A DNA stretch of 64,000 nt, taken from NCBI GenBank assembly GCA_963662155.1, contig OY759265.1, forward strand, positions 38,858,048 through 38,922,047, read 5' to 3'. The DNA is from Lamellibrachia columna. Lineage: Eukaryota > Annelida > Polychaeta > Sabellida > Siboglinidae. The notes under the pieces were generated by a model. It worked only from the letters and a program-made list of their open reading frames with translations. It was not told where the DNA came from and made no database searches. The translations under genes and the position numbers were made by a program. Shown piece by piece: positions 9,497 through 40,277 of the stretch (its first letter is position 1; each line of letters opens with the position of its first letter).

Positions 9497-11061
9497 ATCA
9501 CCCTCTGTGAGAAAGAGTACTTTCTCATGTCCAACCTACACTGTTTCTTAACTAATGCTGCTTTGTGTCCTCTGGTTCTACTGCCTTCTTTAAGTTTGAA
9601 GAACATATTCCTATCAACATTTTCATAACCGTTCACTATTTTAAACACTTCTACTTGGTCACCTCTTAGTCGCCTGGTCTCTAGTGTTGTCAAACCACAT
9701 TGTAATAAGCGGCTTTCATAACTAAGGTCTCTTAATTCTGGAATCATTTTAGTTGCTCTTCGTTGTATTCTTTCTAACTTGTCTATGTCCTTCTTTCGAT
9801 ACGGCCTCCATGCTTGTATACAATATTCCAAATGTGGTCTAACTATTGCTTTGTACAGGGGTACAATTAGCTGTTTCTCCTTATTCGTGATAGTTCTCCT
9901 AATTAGCAATATAATTTGATTTCCTTTCGAAGCAGCAATCCTACATTGCTCTGAAACTTTCATGTCAGCACTAATTGTTACACATAAGTCCTTTTCTTCG
10001 TCCATGTTTCCATGTCCTATGTGTATGCATTTGCACTTCCCAAAATTTAATAACATTTGCCATTTTTCTGACCATTTAACTAATTTATCTAGATCATCCT
10101 GTAAACTTTGTTTATCTGTAACATTAGTAACCTTTCTGAATACCAGTGTCATCTGCAAATTTCAGTACTTTGCTAGATATGTCATCTTCCAAATCATTTA
10201 TATATATTAAAAACAGTATAGGGCCTAATACTGATCCATGTGGTACCCCACTCAAAACAGATTTCCAGTTTGAAATCTCACCATCTATTATTACTCTCTG
10301 TCTTCTGTGTGTATGCCACTTTTCTATCCAGTTGATTATATCATTACCTATACCGTGAGCTTTTAGTTTAAGTAACAATCTTTGATGTGGCACTTTATCA
10401 AAAGCTTTCTGAAAATCTAAATAGACAACATCCACTGGTGACCCGTCATCTACCCACTTTGTAATTTCTTCCAAAAAACATAACAGATTGGTTAGACATG
10501 ACCTTGCTTTTAGGAACCCATGTTGAGATGTATTTATTAATTAATGTTTTACAAGAATTCCACCATGTGGTCTCTAATTAATGTTTCGAGTAATTTACAT
10601 ACAACTGATGTTAAACTCACTGGCCTATAATTTTCTGGTTTGTTCCTCGATCTTTCTTAAATAGCGGTGTAATGTTTGCTTCCTTCCATTCTGAAGGAAC
10701 TATTCCTTCTTCTAGTGACAAGTTAAACACTTTTGCAAGTGGTGTACTAATTTGTTCAACAATTTCCTTAAGCAGTTTTGGTGGTATCCCATCAACTCCA
10801 GGTGATTTATTATCTTTCATCTTCTTAATTTTCTTTTCTATCATTTCAGGAGTTACAAATAACTGCCCCAAATGCTCTGATTTATTTCCCTCAAATTTAG
10901 TAAATGGAACTGGAAATGAATTGAAATATTCTGTGGTAAAAACTGAGCTGAGATACTCATTCAGGACCTCTGCCATTTGAAACCCGTCTGAAATTATGTT
11001 TCCACTGTTGTTTTGCAGTGGTCTGACCTTATCTCGAACTTTCTGTTTACTCCGTGCGGAT
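9497..11061 (-). mobile_element. CR1-like LINE, second subfamily, truncated at both ends
   Basis: The minus-strand RT and C-terminal domain are in pieces (10617-10976, 10124-10474, 9490-10158), with frameshifts between them. It differs consistently from the 6107 element (for example KLKEGSRTRGHKAALVK against SLKKDSRTRGHEVKLVK) and resembles the fragment at 50706-51103. The 3' end is missing after SFSQRVI, where the plus-strand LINE begins. The 5' end (RSKQKVRDKVRPLQ) lies inside a receptor juxtamembrane exon at about 11062. The copy is inactive. Confidence 0.9.
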
Positions 11062-11094
11062 CGCTTCTTTTTCTCGTGACTGCTCTCTTGGCGT
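11062..11094 (-). pseudogene. Juxtamembrane exon of receptor relic A, cut by a LINE
   Basis: On the minus strand an acceptor (cacacag) is followed in phase 2 by codons for R-R-Q-E-S-S-H-E-K-K-K-R. This is a basic stop-transfer segment like exon 11 of the RPTP (RRRRAEQQQK, also phase 2). The exon is lost after about 33 bases at the LINE junction. The call rests on phase, position after the transmembrane exon and basic character. Confidence 0.5.
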
Positions 11095-11396
11095 CTGTGT
11101 GGTGGATGTCATGCTAGTACGTTGTTGCTGTTGTTAACATTTATTAGTGTGAGCTAACTATCCGGCGACTCGCATTCAGTATGTAATCCAACTTCTTTAC
11201 GTATGCCGACTTTTTTCATACCGAGAATGTACAGTCTGCTGCCGAATTGAAAATGCGATGAAATATCGTCGGTTTGGCAGCCCACTCTGCGTACCAACAC
11301 CACGGAATTTTATACGAATTTTATACTATACGAATATCTATGAAATGTCTTCGAATAACAATCACGCATCAGGGCAGACAGGGATATATGACTTAC

Positions 11397-11568
11397 CTCA
11401 ACACAACTAGTATACCGACCGTCGCAACCGAGGCACCAAGAAGGAACATTGCAACAACCCCGATAATCCACGAGCCCGTTCCCAGCACAACAGGTTGGGT
11501 TCTGCATGCAGTACACACTTGGCAGGACGTCTTATCATGTAGGATAGTAGTTGTCAAACAAACCGTAC
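11397..11568 (-). pseudogene. Transmembrane exon of receptor relic A
   Basis: The acceptor is tatgcag and the donor gtaagt. The 172-nt exon enters in phase 1 and leaves in phase 2, exactly like the RPTP transmembrane exon at 26707-26875 (169 nt). The frame is open: GTVCLTTTILHDKTSC, then a C-x2-C pair, then a hydrophobic helix (WIIGVVAMFLLGASVATVG and onward) ending in Arg. The exon itself looks intact. I call it a pseudogene because the following exon is cut by a LINE and upstream exons carry lesions. Confidence 0.65.
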
Positions 11569-11983
11569 CTGCATAGCAACATACAATCAGGTAATAAAAT
11601 GCAACATTGAATCACGTCAGCCAGGTTTTTCATAAATATACCTTTTCGTGCCTTATGCTCTAGGACAGCGGTCCGCAAACTCTGGCCCGCGGGCCAAATT
11701 TGGCCCGCGGCCCGCTTTCAACTGGCCTGCGTGATTGTGCCAGCAATATAATGTTTTTTCACAAATTTGAAACATTACGAAGCATTAATTTTGTTGTTCG
11801 CTTAATGTCAATTCGCCAGAGTAAACTTCGTACACATTTAATAGCAACAACCTTCACCTTTGCAGTGATGTTCGCTAGGCTGCGCTGCTGTTAATATAAC
11901 GGAATCTAACGCTCGATTCCCAGAAACCCGGATGAAACATCGCTCAATAACAAATCATCTTCGACACAGCTAACATTGAATTT

Positions 11984-12984
11984 GTGAATTTCAGGACTAT
12001 GGCGTATATCGGAAAAAAACGTCGTTTTGATTATTCCGGAAAAAGAGCGTTTGACCCGTCCTGGGAGCATGAGTACTTCTTTTGCTATCGCGAAAATGAC
12101 CAAAAAGCGATGTGTATGATATGCAGAGAAAGCGTTGCTGATTTGAAACGCTATAACGTGAAACGGCATAACGATTCAAAGCATATGCAAATTGCATATG
12201 TGGGAAAAGACGAACGCATGAAGGAGTTCAAGAAACGATTTGATGCATACTTGGGCGAGACGAAGAGAGTATCTGTGTTTACAGACACTTATATGTTACT
12301 TACTCTCTCAACACCAGGTGCCATTTAGTCATGCAGCATTGTTCAAGAAGGCTTTCATGGCCGAAGTTCTGTTCGCTGGTTTTCAGAACAAAGATATAGA
12401 TCGTGCAACAGATTGGGAAACTGCCACTATCACCCGACACATGTGCCCGTCGATGTGATGAGTTGAGTGGTGACATTTTCACGCAGCTGAAGACTAAGTT
12501 GCGAGCCTGTCCTGCTTTTTCACTTGCTCTTGACGAACGCACTGACAAAAGTGACACGGCACAGCTGATGGTAAATGTGCGGTATTTTAACGAAGGTGTA
12601 TCAGAAGACTTCCTATGCCTGATCCCATTGAAGGGCACAACGACAGCGCGGGACCTTTGCAGTGCGCTATTGAAGTTCGGCGAAGAAAATGATTTGACGT
12701 GGGAAAATTTGGTTTCTCTGTGTACAGACGGCGCGCCCAGCATGCTTGGTCTTCAAGCTGGATTCGTTGCGTTGTTCCGTCAACAAATCGGAAAGCCGAA
12801 TCTGATATCATACCACTGTATAATTCACCAGCAAGCATTGTGCGAGAAAGCAGGCTGTGATCTGCAGGATATGATGAAAACTGTTGTAGAGAGCGTGAAC
12901 CTTATCCGCGCACGTTCTCTCAACCACAGGAGGTTCCAAAATCACTTGGCTGCACTTGATGATGCAGAATTCGGCGATGTTATT
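11984..12984 (+). pseudogene. hAT transposase, N-terminal and catalytic-core part
   Basis: A BED-like zinc finger region (CMICRESV with a later H-x4-H, about 12110-12185) is followed by the RNase H-like core. Recognisable core segments are SLALDERTDKSDTAQL, VSLCTDGAPSMLG, YHCIIHQQALC and NLIRARSLNHRRF. At least two frame changes occur, at about 12300-12330 and about 12440, so no single protein can be made. The core resumes at 14129 after the LINE insertion. Confidence 0.88.
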
Positions 12985-14128
12985 TAACAAGATTTAACAA
13001 GATTTGCCATCCAAGCCAAAGGCCCAGATGGCAAGTGGACAAGGAAGCCATTGGCTTATCGAGAGTCCAACAATGTTCATCTACTTATAGCCCGCCCTCC
13101 TGAGATATTGTTTTTAAACATATTCACGCTGCTAGCAGTTACACAATCTGTAGACAATTTGTTCCATTCATTTATTGTCCTCTGTGAGAACGAGTGCTTC
13201 CTGATGTCCAATCTACATTGATCCTTTACTAATTTTACCTCATGTCCTCTAGTTCTGCTATCCTTCTTGAGTGAGAAAAACATATTTCTATCAATATTTT
13301 CATACCCATTCAATATCTTAAAAACTTCAATCTGATCTCCTCTTAACCTCCTTGTCTGTAGAGTTGTTAAACCACATTCTTTCAGGCGTTCTTCATAACT
13401 AAGGTCTCTCAGTTCTGGAATCATTTTAATTGCTCTCCTTTGTATGCGTTCAAGCGTATCTATATCCTTCTTACGATATGGTCTCCATGCTTGTATACAG
13501 TATTCTAAATGAGGTCTAACTATTGCTTTATAAAGAGGTATAATTAACTTTTTTCCCTTGTATGTTATGTTTCTTCTAATCAATCCAAGAATTTGATTAC
13601 CCTTTGAAGCTGCAATACCACACTGCTCTGAAACTTTCATATCAGCGCTTATTGTAACTCCTAAGTCCTTTTCTTTTATAATAGTACCCAGAACAGTATC
13701 TCCCATTTTATAGTTTACATTCAAGTTCCTATGTCCTGTATGTAGGCATTTACATTTCCCAAAATTGAACAACATCTGCCATTTCTCAGACCATTTCACT
13801 AATCTGTCTAGATCGTTTTGTAAATGTTGTTTATCACCATCAGTATTGACCTTTCTAAACAGTTTTGTGTCATCCGCAAATTTCAGTACGTTACTTGTTA
13901 TACTGTCGTCCAAGTCATTGATATAAATTAAGAATAATATAGGTCCTAATACTGATCCTTGAGGTACCCCACTCAAAACCGATTTCCAATTTGAAACTTC
14001 TCCATCTACTACAACTCGTTGTCTTCTGTCAGTCAGCCATTGTTCTATCCAGTCAGTTATGCTATCCCCGATACCATGGGCTTTTAATTTAAGTAGTAAT
14101 CTTTGATGTGGCACTTTGTCAAAAGCTA
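12985..14128 (-). mobile_element. CR1-like LINE nested in the hAT element
   Basis: 5'-truncated 3' half of the same subfamily as 6107-9496, starting at the AFDKVPH box. The tail copies of TTAAATCTTG lie at its left edge. The RT and C-terminal domain are nearly uninterrupted (frame 13077-14128), except that a short deletion near 13105 replaces VDTYLRRAGYK with a shifted end. Insertion is after the GDVI codons of the transposase. Confidence 0.93.
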
Positions 14129-14900
14129 TTCTACAACAGTGTCCGTTGGCTGAGTCGAGGCGCATTTCTTAAGAGATTTGCTGCACTGCTTCCTAACATA
14201 GTGAGTTTTCTCAAAGAAATTGATCACCCAGTTGCCCATCTGGATGATGACAAGTTTCGGGTGCGACTCTGCGTTCTGACAGACATTTTCGGACACCTAA
14301 ACAAGCTAAACCTGCTGCTACAAGGACGGCACAAGATGCTGTGTAATCTGTACGAAACGGTGAAGGGCTTCGAGGACAAGGTGACACTTTTCAAAGTTCA
14401 TGCAGAAGGCGGCAATTTTCTGCACTTCACGTTCACCAGAGAATTATGTGGCGAAGACGATGAACGTATCGCAGACGCCAAGCGGGTACTTGTTGATGTG
14501 CTTAACAGCCTGCAGACGGCATTCAGCTGACGATTCGCTGACTTCGCTGCTATCGACAACGTTTGCTGCTTCTTGGCAAGCCAGCTATTTTACAAAGCAG
14601 CGTTGCAGGACAATTTCATCGATTTCAAGGTGGTGCCAGGACTAAAAATTAGTTTAATGCTGCGAAAGACGATATCGTGCTTTTCTGGGCAACGCAAGAG
14701 CCTGTGCGATTTCCAGTGCTGATCGAAGCAGCACAGAATTTTGTTTGCTTTTCGGCAGCACATGGTCAAGTGAATCAGGATTCTCAGCCATGAATCACAT
14801 CAAAAACAACCTACGGTGCCTACTAAAGGACACACGTTTGAGGGATCTTCTGCGACTCTCAATTTCTCCGCTCTGCCCACAGTTCGGTCAGTTGTCGAAG
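14129..14900 (+). pseudogene. hAT transposase, C-terminal part
   Basis: It resumes with FYNSVRWLSRGAFLKRF and continues with HLNKLNLLLQGRHKMLC and FEDKVTLFKVHAEGGNF, then stops at 14530. Further degraded coding traces with frame changes reach about 14900. The order fits a GTF2IRD2-like hAT transposase. Confidence 0.8.
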
Positions 14901-15513
14901 AATACGCAGCACCATCCTTCGCATTGACTGCTTTCATTAGATGTGCTGACTTCTCTTGCGTTGTTTCGAAAATGTTTCCATGTTCTACTTGTACAGTACC
15001 ATATTTTTTAGCCTGGCAAAGCAGATAATAAAAGCACTATTTGTGCACTGTGTTTTTCCGTGCTTAAAAGCTTTGGCCCGCTTTAACATAGCACTCCAAA
15101 ATTTGGCCCTCGTCCCAAAAAGTTTGCTGATCCCTGCTCTAGGAGAAAAAACCTTCAGAAAATAATTGCAACACAGTTTGAAACAAAACGTTTAGGCAAC
15201 CAACCAACTTCTGGTGTCCGTATTTCAGGATCTGCCCGTCAGCCGCGGCCCACCGATCATGTTGATAATGTATAATTTTAATATTCTCTCTGCATTCATA
15301 TGCGTTATTCTAAATCGTTAACCGATATTTTGGTGATTGTGTTTCATCTGCATAAATGTATAAAACATGTAGTGTTACTTATTTGAATGAACTGCTACGT
15401 GCACACATATTTACATATGGCGATATGACTCAATTGTCCTGCGGTTTGCGACGAAAGTCTCACTGGTAGAACTGATATTCCCGTTGTTTGTACAACATAG
15501 ACACATCACCAAC

Positions 15514-15589
15514 CTTTCAAGTTATAGCCACGATGGCATAGGCGGTTCTGTCACCTTTATCACGTTTCTTATCATGGGACTGGTTGGAA
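15514..15589 (-). pseudogene. FN3 exon relic of receptor relic A
   Basis: After a minus-strand acceptor (tttgcag), PTSPMIRNVIKVT parallels the start of RPTP exon 8 (PTIPIITNVNKLT). The exon is 76 nt against 83 nt, which breaks the frame. The residue matching the conserved Trp of V-I-T-W-Q reads as TGA in the realigned frame. I read this as a decayed paralogous exon. Confidence 0.5.
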
Positions 15590-15899
15590 CTGCAAACGAA
15601 TACAGGTATCATCAAACTATTAGGACATTATACAATTAAACTCAAACAATCGTAATGTGGAAATTAATTAAACAACAAATAATATGATTTAATAGTAAAT
15701 AAAAAAAAAATCGTATATTTCGCTAGGCTTATTTGTTGCTGTCTAACCTGTTTTATTTTCCTGTCAATATTCTTTCAAATGAGTTGTAACTTGTCGCCAT
15801 TGTACCATGATTTGCTTCGTTTAATAATACAATTTAATACAATTAATACTTCGAATAATTGCACCATGATTGTGGCAGCGAGGTGCAATGTACCTACGA

Positions 15900-16028
15900 A
15901 TGTATGCTTTACGAAATGTTCCAATCTTCGCAGCCGTTGGTACAATTCCATTCTCAACATTGCCGGTTGAACTGTCCTTGCAGTGTCCACAGTTGACCCC
16001 GTAGCTTCCTACCTCGCAGACTGCAGAT
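15900..16028 (-). pseudogene. EGF-like exon relic of receptor relic A
   Basis: After the acceptor tctgcag the minus strand reads C-E-V-G-S-Y-G-V-N-C, then H-C-K-D, closely matching RPTP exon 6 (DCEDGSYGVNC, then NCKD). The later C-T-N-G-C part is present only in another frame, so there is at least one internal deletion and one frameshift. Phase 1 entry is the same as in the RPTP. Confidence 0.6.
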
Positions 16029-16127
16029 AAACATATCGTTTAGAAAACTTACAAAACCACAATAAATGCATAGCAATTCCTTGAAACACAAACTTTACAA
16101 AACGCGTGATATGATTCCAACAACGAC

Positions 16128-16178
16128 ACCGACAGCGACAGCGACAGCGGCAGCGGCAGCGGCAGCGGCAGCGGCAGC
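16128..16178. repeat. Hexamer microsatellite (GCGACA/GCGGCA)n
   Basis: About eight copies of a 6-mer shifting from GCGACA to GCGGCA. It lies in presumed non-coding sequence between the head-to-head receptor genes. Confidence 0.9.
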
Positions 16179-17337
16179 GATGACGTCATTGCATGTTGAA
16201 GAACAATAATTATTCTGACAATCTGTGAAAAAATTGTAATTTTATTTACGTTGCACCTTAACAACAAACAACGGTATAAGCCTGTTGCACCATGAACACT
16301 AGCAGGATGAATTAACGAAATGTTTAAGAATGGGAATTTAAATGGTCGAGAAAAAAGTGTTAAAATTCAATAGTGTACAACAACAACGACGATGATAACA
16401 ATGGGGAAGGTAATGCCAAATAACGACAACATGTTTACGGCGATTACTTCCTGGTAACAATTCCACGATGGAAATCACACACCGGTGTTACATTTGACGT
16501 AATTGGCGTAAGGTCATAGACGTTGTCTGCCAGGAGATAATATGTAAAGCGTTTTGAGCGGACCACAGGTTTGATACAATAACTTATTTTTTTTATAGAC
16601 AAATACAGTTGTGGTATTAACGCATTATTGACTGATCCAGGAGCCACACGGTCATTGTGACTGGCGCATTGGGTCAGTGTGTTGGGACAGTTGGCGACAC
16701 TTAACATCTCCAAATATAAACAAAAACCATTTGTCAGTTCTGGTTCATGGTTGTGTATTCTTTACAAACTGCTCCAAGGTTCATTGTGGGAGGTTAACTA
16801 TGAAATAATTGTAGTGCTGCAAAATCGATAGAATTACTACCTTAAAATAATCTTAAGCATAAGGTCTGGAAAAGTTCTCAAGAGTTTATGTAATAACACA
16901 AGAAACACGTTGTCGGTCACTTCTCGGATGATTTGTTGTACTGGAAATTGGATTATAACTTTGCTGAGATCGATAAATCGTGTTTGCATGCACATTCAAC
17001 GATCTTACGACAATTTTTATCTGCATTGAGCATCCCAATTTCGTGGCATCGTGCGACAAACAGTTATTGCGAAATTAAGTTGGTGTTCTACCTTTTATAG
17101 TCTTCAGCTACAGATTTGTCAAATAAAAGATTACTTGACAAACAAAACAACTTGTGCTTCTTTTTTTGACTAGTGTAGTTGTAAAACACATGCATGGTAG
17201 TCAGCGAAGCGTGACCAGCCACAGCGTTGTCAAATTCAGCTTGTATTAACAATCGTACATTATAATTAGTTAATATGTCCACGACATGACAAAGTACGAA
17301 TGTGTTTGATATGGCCGGGTAGTGTCAGGGCATATAC

Positions 17338-17442
17338 ATGTTACTCTTGGTGCTTCTGCTGGGCACTGCCAGTGTATACACGTTGCCCTCAATGACGCCC
17401 TCCTTTAACGAGACGGGGTCACTGTTTGACGGTAACCAGTAA
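17338..17442 (+). other. Small ORF with a signal-peptide-like start upstream of the RPTP
   Basis: 34 codons beginning MLLLVLLLGTASVYT, hydrophobic with a small-residue end like a secretion signal. A gtaacc donor-like site lies near the end. It could be an alternative first exon, an upstream ORF or chance. No homologue was recognised. Confidence 0.2.
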
Positions 17443-17725
17443 TTTTGAGCCACGGTCTTGTATTGAGGTATATGCGTTGCGCTGACGTTGTATTTCCCAT
17501 AGTCGTGACTGAATTACAGCGATACATGCCATGGACAAGATCTAGCATCTATCAGTACATGCCTACCGTGCGCAGCTACGGATGACTGGCTAAAGGGATC
17601 AGGTCAGGTGAGAGTTCGCGTTGGGTCGACGTCACCGCCCACACCACAGTGACAGCCACAGTGTCAACGGTGCCGCGAGCGATTGTTCTGTAGGAACTTC
17701 TACAACGAAACGTTTCGAGTCTAAA

Positions 17726-37493
<19,768 letters not shown>

Positions 37494-38101
37494 AAACAAT
37501 GCAGCATACATTGCTGATTGTGCACAGCACCACCTGGCGGACCATGGAACATGGAACATAAAGCCACCAAGCGGATGCTGCTGGCTGACATTTTTTGGAA
37601 ATAGTAACTTGAAGCCATAATTGCATTGACATGTTAGAACAGTTTATCAAAACTAAATGTTTAATCTCATATTATAGCAAGAAGGGCAGCTGGTATATAC
37701 ATGCTTTCATTAATATCATTTACATTGTTTTATTTTGTATCGCCCTTTTTATTAATGTTTCAACGTTGTTTTATTGGCTACAACATATTTTATAATATTA
37801 TACATTGTATGCACGCTGTGGTTTCAAGAATATGTTGTATGCGACAGCACATGTGCATTGATTTGATTACTTCGGCATTGTTTCGGCTGAGGCCGTTTTA
37901 TTGTTGGATGAACGTTTAGTTAAATCTTTGATATGTTCACTATAGTGATGTCACGTTGACTTGATTGGTCTGTAGTGTTTGGTTAAAAGTACGTATCCTA
38001 TTGAGTACGTCACCGCTATGTAAACAGTACATATCGTTGACACGGATAATTAGCTCGAATAACTTGGACCAACTTGATGTGGCCACAGCTTAGGTGGCGG
38101 T

Positions 38102-38107
38102 AATAAA
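38102..38107 (+). terminator. Candidate polyadenylation signal of the RPTP
   Basis: AATAAA about 610 bases after the stop codon, the first canonical hexamer I saw downstream. The stretch 37494-38100 is otherwise featureless 3' UTR-like sequence. Confidence 0.4.
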
Positions 38108-38336
38108 CAGAGTTTGCTTTTCTACACGCGATAACTGGCGTCTGTTGTATGGGCTACTGTGTATGCACAGGACACGTGTCTTTAAAAGATATGGAATACG
38201 TTGTAAAAAATTGACGGCAAGACTAGCTTGAACCACTGAACTAAGCAATGTCAGGACACCCTCAAGGGAAACCAGGATTTTATAGTACTTATAATAGCTT
38301 GAGTTCCTTGCATTTGTATTATTTGTCAAAGTGGTC

Positions 38337-38436
38337 CATATTCCCCGTATGTGTGGTTAATATGGACATGTTATTTCAACCATGTCCATGTTCCCCGTAT
38401 GTGTGGTTAATATGGACATGTTATTTCAACCATGTC
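38337..38436. repeat. 50-bp tandem repeat, two copies
   Basis: Two nearly identical 50-bp units, each containing CCCCGTATGTGTGGTTAATA. The duplicate flank near 60680-60720 has a single related unit, so the doubling is specific to this copy. Confidence 0.88.
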
Positions 38437-39955
38437 CATGTGCCCCTAATTATCACAATGGAAGGAGAATGAAAATGTCTACATGAATTGAACATCCAAT
38501 AAATTGAAGTAGTCAATTTAGTTTAAGGGACACGTTTAGCACAAACCATCATGAGGAATATTTTCACACAATATATATGATCTCCAATGGTTGCTTGAAT
38601 ACTTAATGAAAGAAGTCAAAGTCCGCAAACTTGTGCTATAATGATTCATGTAACTACGCGGATACACATTAGACAGTCACACATTAAATATACACATGAC
38701 ACAGCACGTCAACTGGCACATTGCCACACATGCCCTACATTCCTGGCATGGGATGTTGTATCCGGTGACTGTAATAAAATCACCCCTTCATAAACCGTAG
38801 AGTAAGATGAAGATGAGATAATATTTCAGAAATCAATAAGCAGGCGCAAAACAAAATGTATGCTATTTACATTTGAACATATAGTAATACGTGTGATACA
38901 TACAAATAATTCACCCCAACATATTTACTACACCATATTAAAAAATTTACATTTTAAAATTCAAGTCCGGTTAATTAAAACAACACTAGTACTTTTTCAT
39001 ATTATATGTTCATCATATTCCTGTACATAGGTTTAGTTATGTGCAATCATTGTCTTACTGTATTGCTGGTTTGGCCACGATCTGCAGATATTTTCACCGT
39101 GATCGCTAGATAGAGTTGGGAATAAATAATTTCAAAAATTAAACGTAGAATCGTGGTTTGTCAGTTGCCACAATATAACATTTAAATATAATAAACCTCT
39201 TCATTTGTATTCTCTGTGTAATTAACTACACCAAAGAACACCACCTACTTGAATGTGCTCTTTCAATTTAATAAAAAATAACAACCTTCAGTTAACTCGT
39301 TGTGGGTGTGATTCTGGCATACTGACTCGTACTTTATGTAATTTTAATCCATTTAATAAGTATTAAATATTATTATTAACGTGCTCAGAAAGGCGAAAAT
39401 ACGTTGGGAATAATTATTACACAACGTTTACAAGGTTCATTTCCTGCAGAAAATAATTTGCAACATTTACAGTACGGTACTAAAATCAGTTTGTGTGAGC
39501 GTGGTTTTATGCGCGGACACGTGTGCAGCTACTTAGAAATGGTGAACAAATGCATAAACTACACAAACTTAGCGTATTAACTAATTTGATATTCTCTACA
39601 GAAATCACGTGCCATGTGTTGCTTCACAGGATGCAGTTCAGTTAACCTTACTAACAAACTGGCTCTCGTGTAACTTATATATCACGCATGAATCTATCGA
39701 AGATTTGTTTAAGTAGATTATACGCGCAATGTAGCCGCATCAGCTAAGTAGCCAACGTGCTAGGTTCGCTCCCAAAGTGTTGGACACTCTCTATATTAAA
39801 CAGTATTACATGCGGAATGCATGTTTGTCAGTAAACACGTTTTTTTCTGTTGGAATTCGGGCTAATACTAAGCTAAACATGTTGAAGTTGTCTGATAACT
39901 AAATACGTCCTTTCACTCGATTGTTTAAACAGTGTTGGCCATCTCGGTCGTTGTC

Positions 39956-40053
39956 CTATGCGGTAGGGTTGATGACGTCATACACGTTGGCCCGTTCCTG
40001 TTGGCCAGCAACTGTCGGTGGATGAACGTAGTCACCCTCGTTCTCGATGGCGT
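39956..40053 (-). CDS. Terminal Tyr-tail exon, copy B (acceptor mutated)
   Basis: The 98-nt minus-strand exon encodes AIENEGDYVHPPTVAGQQ, then ERANVYDVINPTA and a stop. Two tyrosine motifs are visible, Y-V-H-P (a YxxP type) and Y-D-V-I. The matching exon in copy C (62772-62869) has a normal TTTTTCAG acceptor. Here the AG reads AA, so splicing at this point should fail unless another site is used. The next in-exon AG dinucleotides would shift the frame. The coding frame is conserved between copies despite many base changes, which suggests past selection. Gene identity unknown. Confidence 0.55.
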
Positions 40054-40217
40054 TTGAAAAACATAGTAGAGAACACAGGGTTGATCTATATACGTAAAGT
40101 TTGTTCTTCTTCGATTAACATGGTCATAATTGCGGTACGAATGCGTTGCAGTGATTACGCACTACAAATGTATAAATACAGTATATTTTGTAAAAACAGC
40201 ATCACATATAGTAGTAC

Positions 40218-40277
40218 CTTCGTGTTGGCGTGAGAGTCTCGGTGGTACGGCGTAACCTTGATCATCAATTATGACGT
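40218..40277 (-). CDS. Penultimate Tyr-tail exon, copy B
   Basis: A 60-nt phase 1-1 exon with acceptor gttgcag and donor gtacta. It encodes DVIIDDQGYAVPPRLSRQHE, with a Y-A-V-P motif. The same exon, with the same length and phase, occurs at 63030-63089 and 57756-57815 and as a truncated start at 5498. I take it as part of the cytoplasmic tail of a receptor on the minus strand. Its upstream exons are not evident between 40280 and 49500. Confidence 0.6.

Larger units (their letters stand above)
11666..15136 (+). mobile_element. hAT DNA transposon with perfect 8-bp target duplication
   Basis: The termini are inverted repeats: CAGCGGTCCGCAAAC at the left, and CAGGGATCAGCAAAC reading inward from the right. 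The identical octamer CTCTAGGA flanks the element at 11658-11665 and 15137-15144. Inside lies a broken transposase of the type related to GTF2IRD2-like proteins (Charlie-like hAT), itself split by a LINE at 12985-14128. The element sits in an intron of receptor relic A, between its FN3 and transmembrane exons. Confidence 0.93.

Noticed and set aside
16444..16713. Minus-strand frame with SKRFTYYLLADNVYDL, possibly an FTP exon of relic A
   Set aside because: The position fits, but there is no AG acceptor or GT donor at the right places and residue similarity to RPTP exon 4 is weak.
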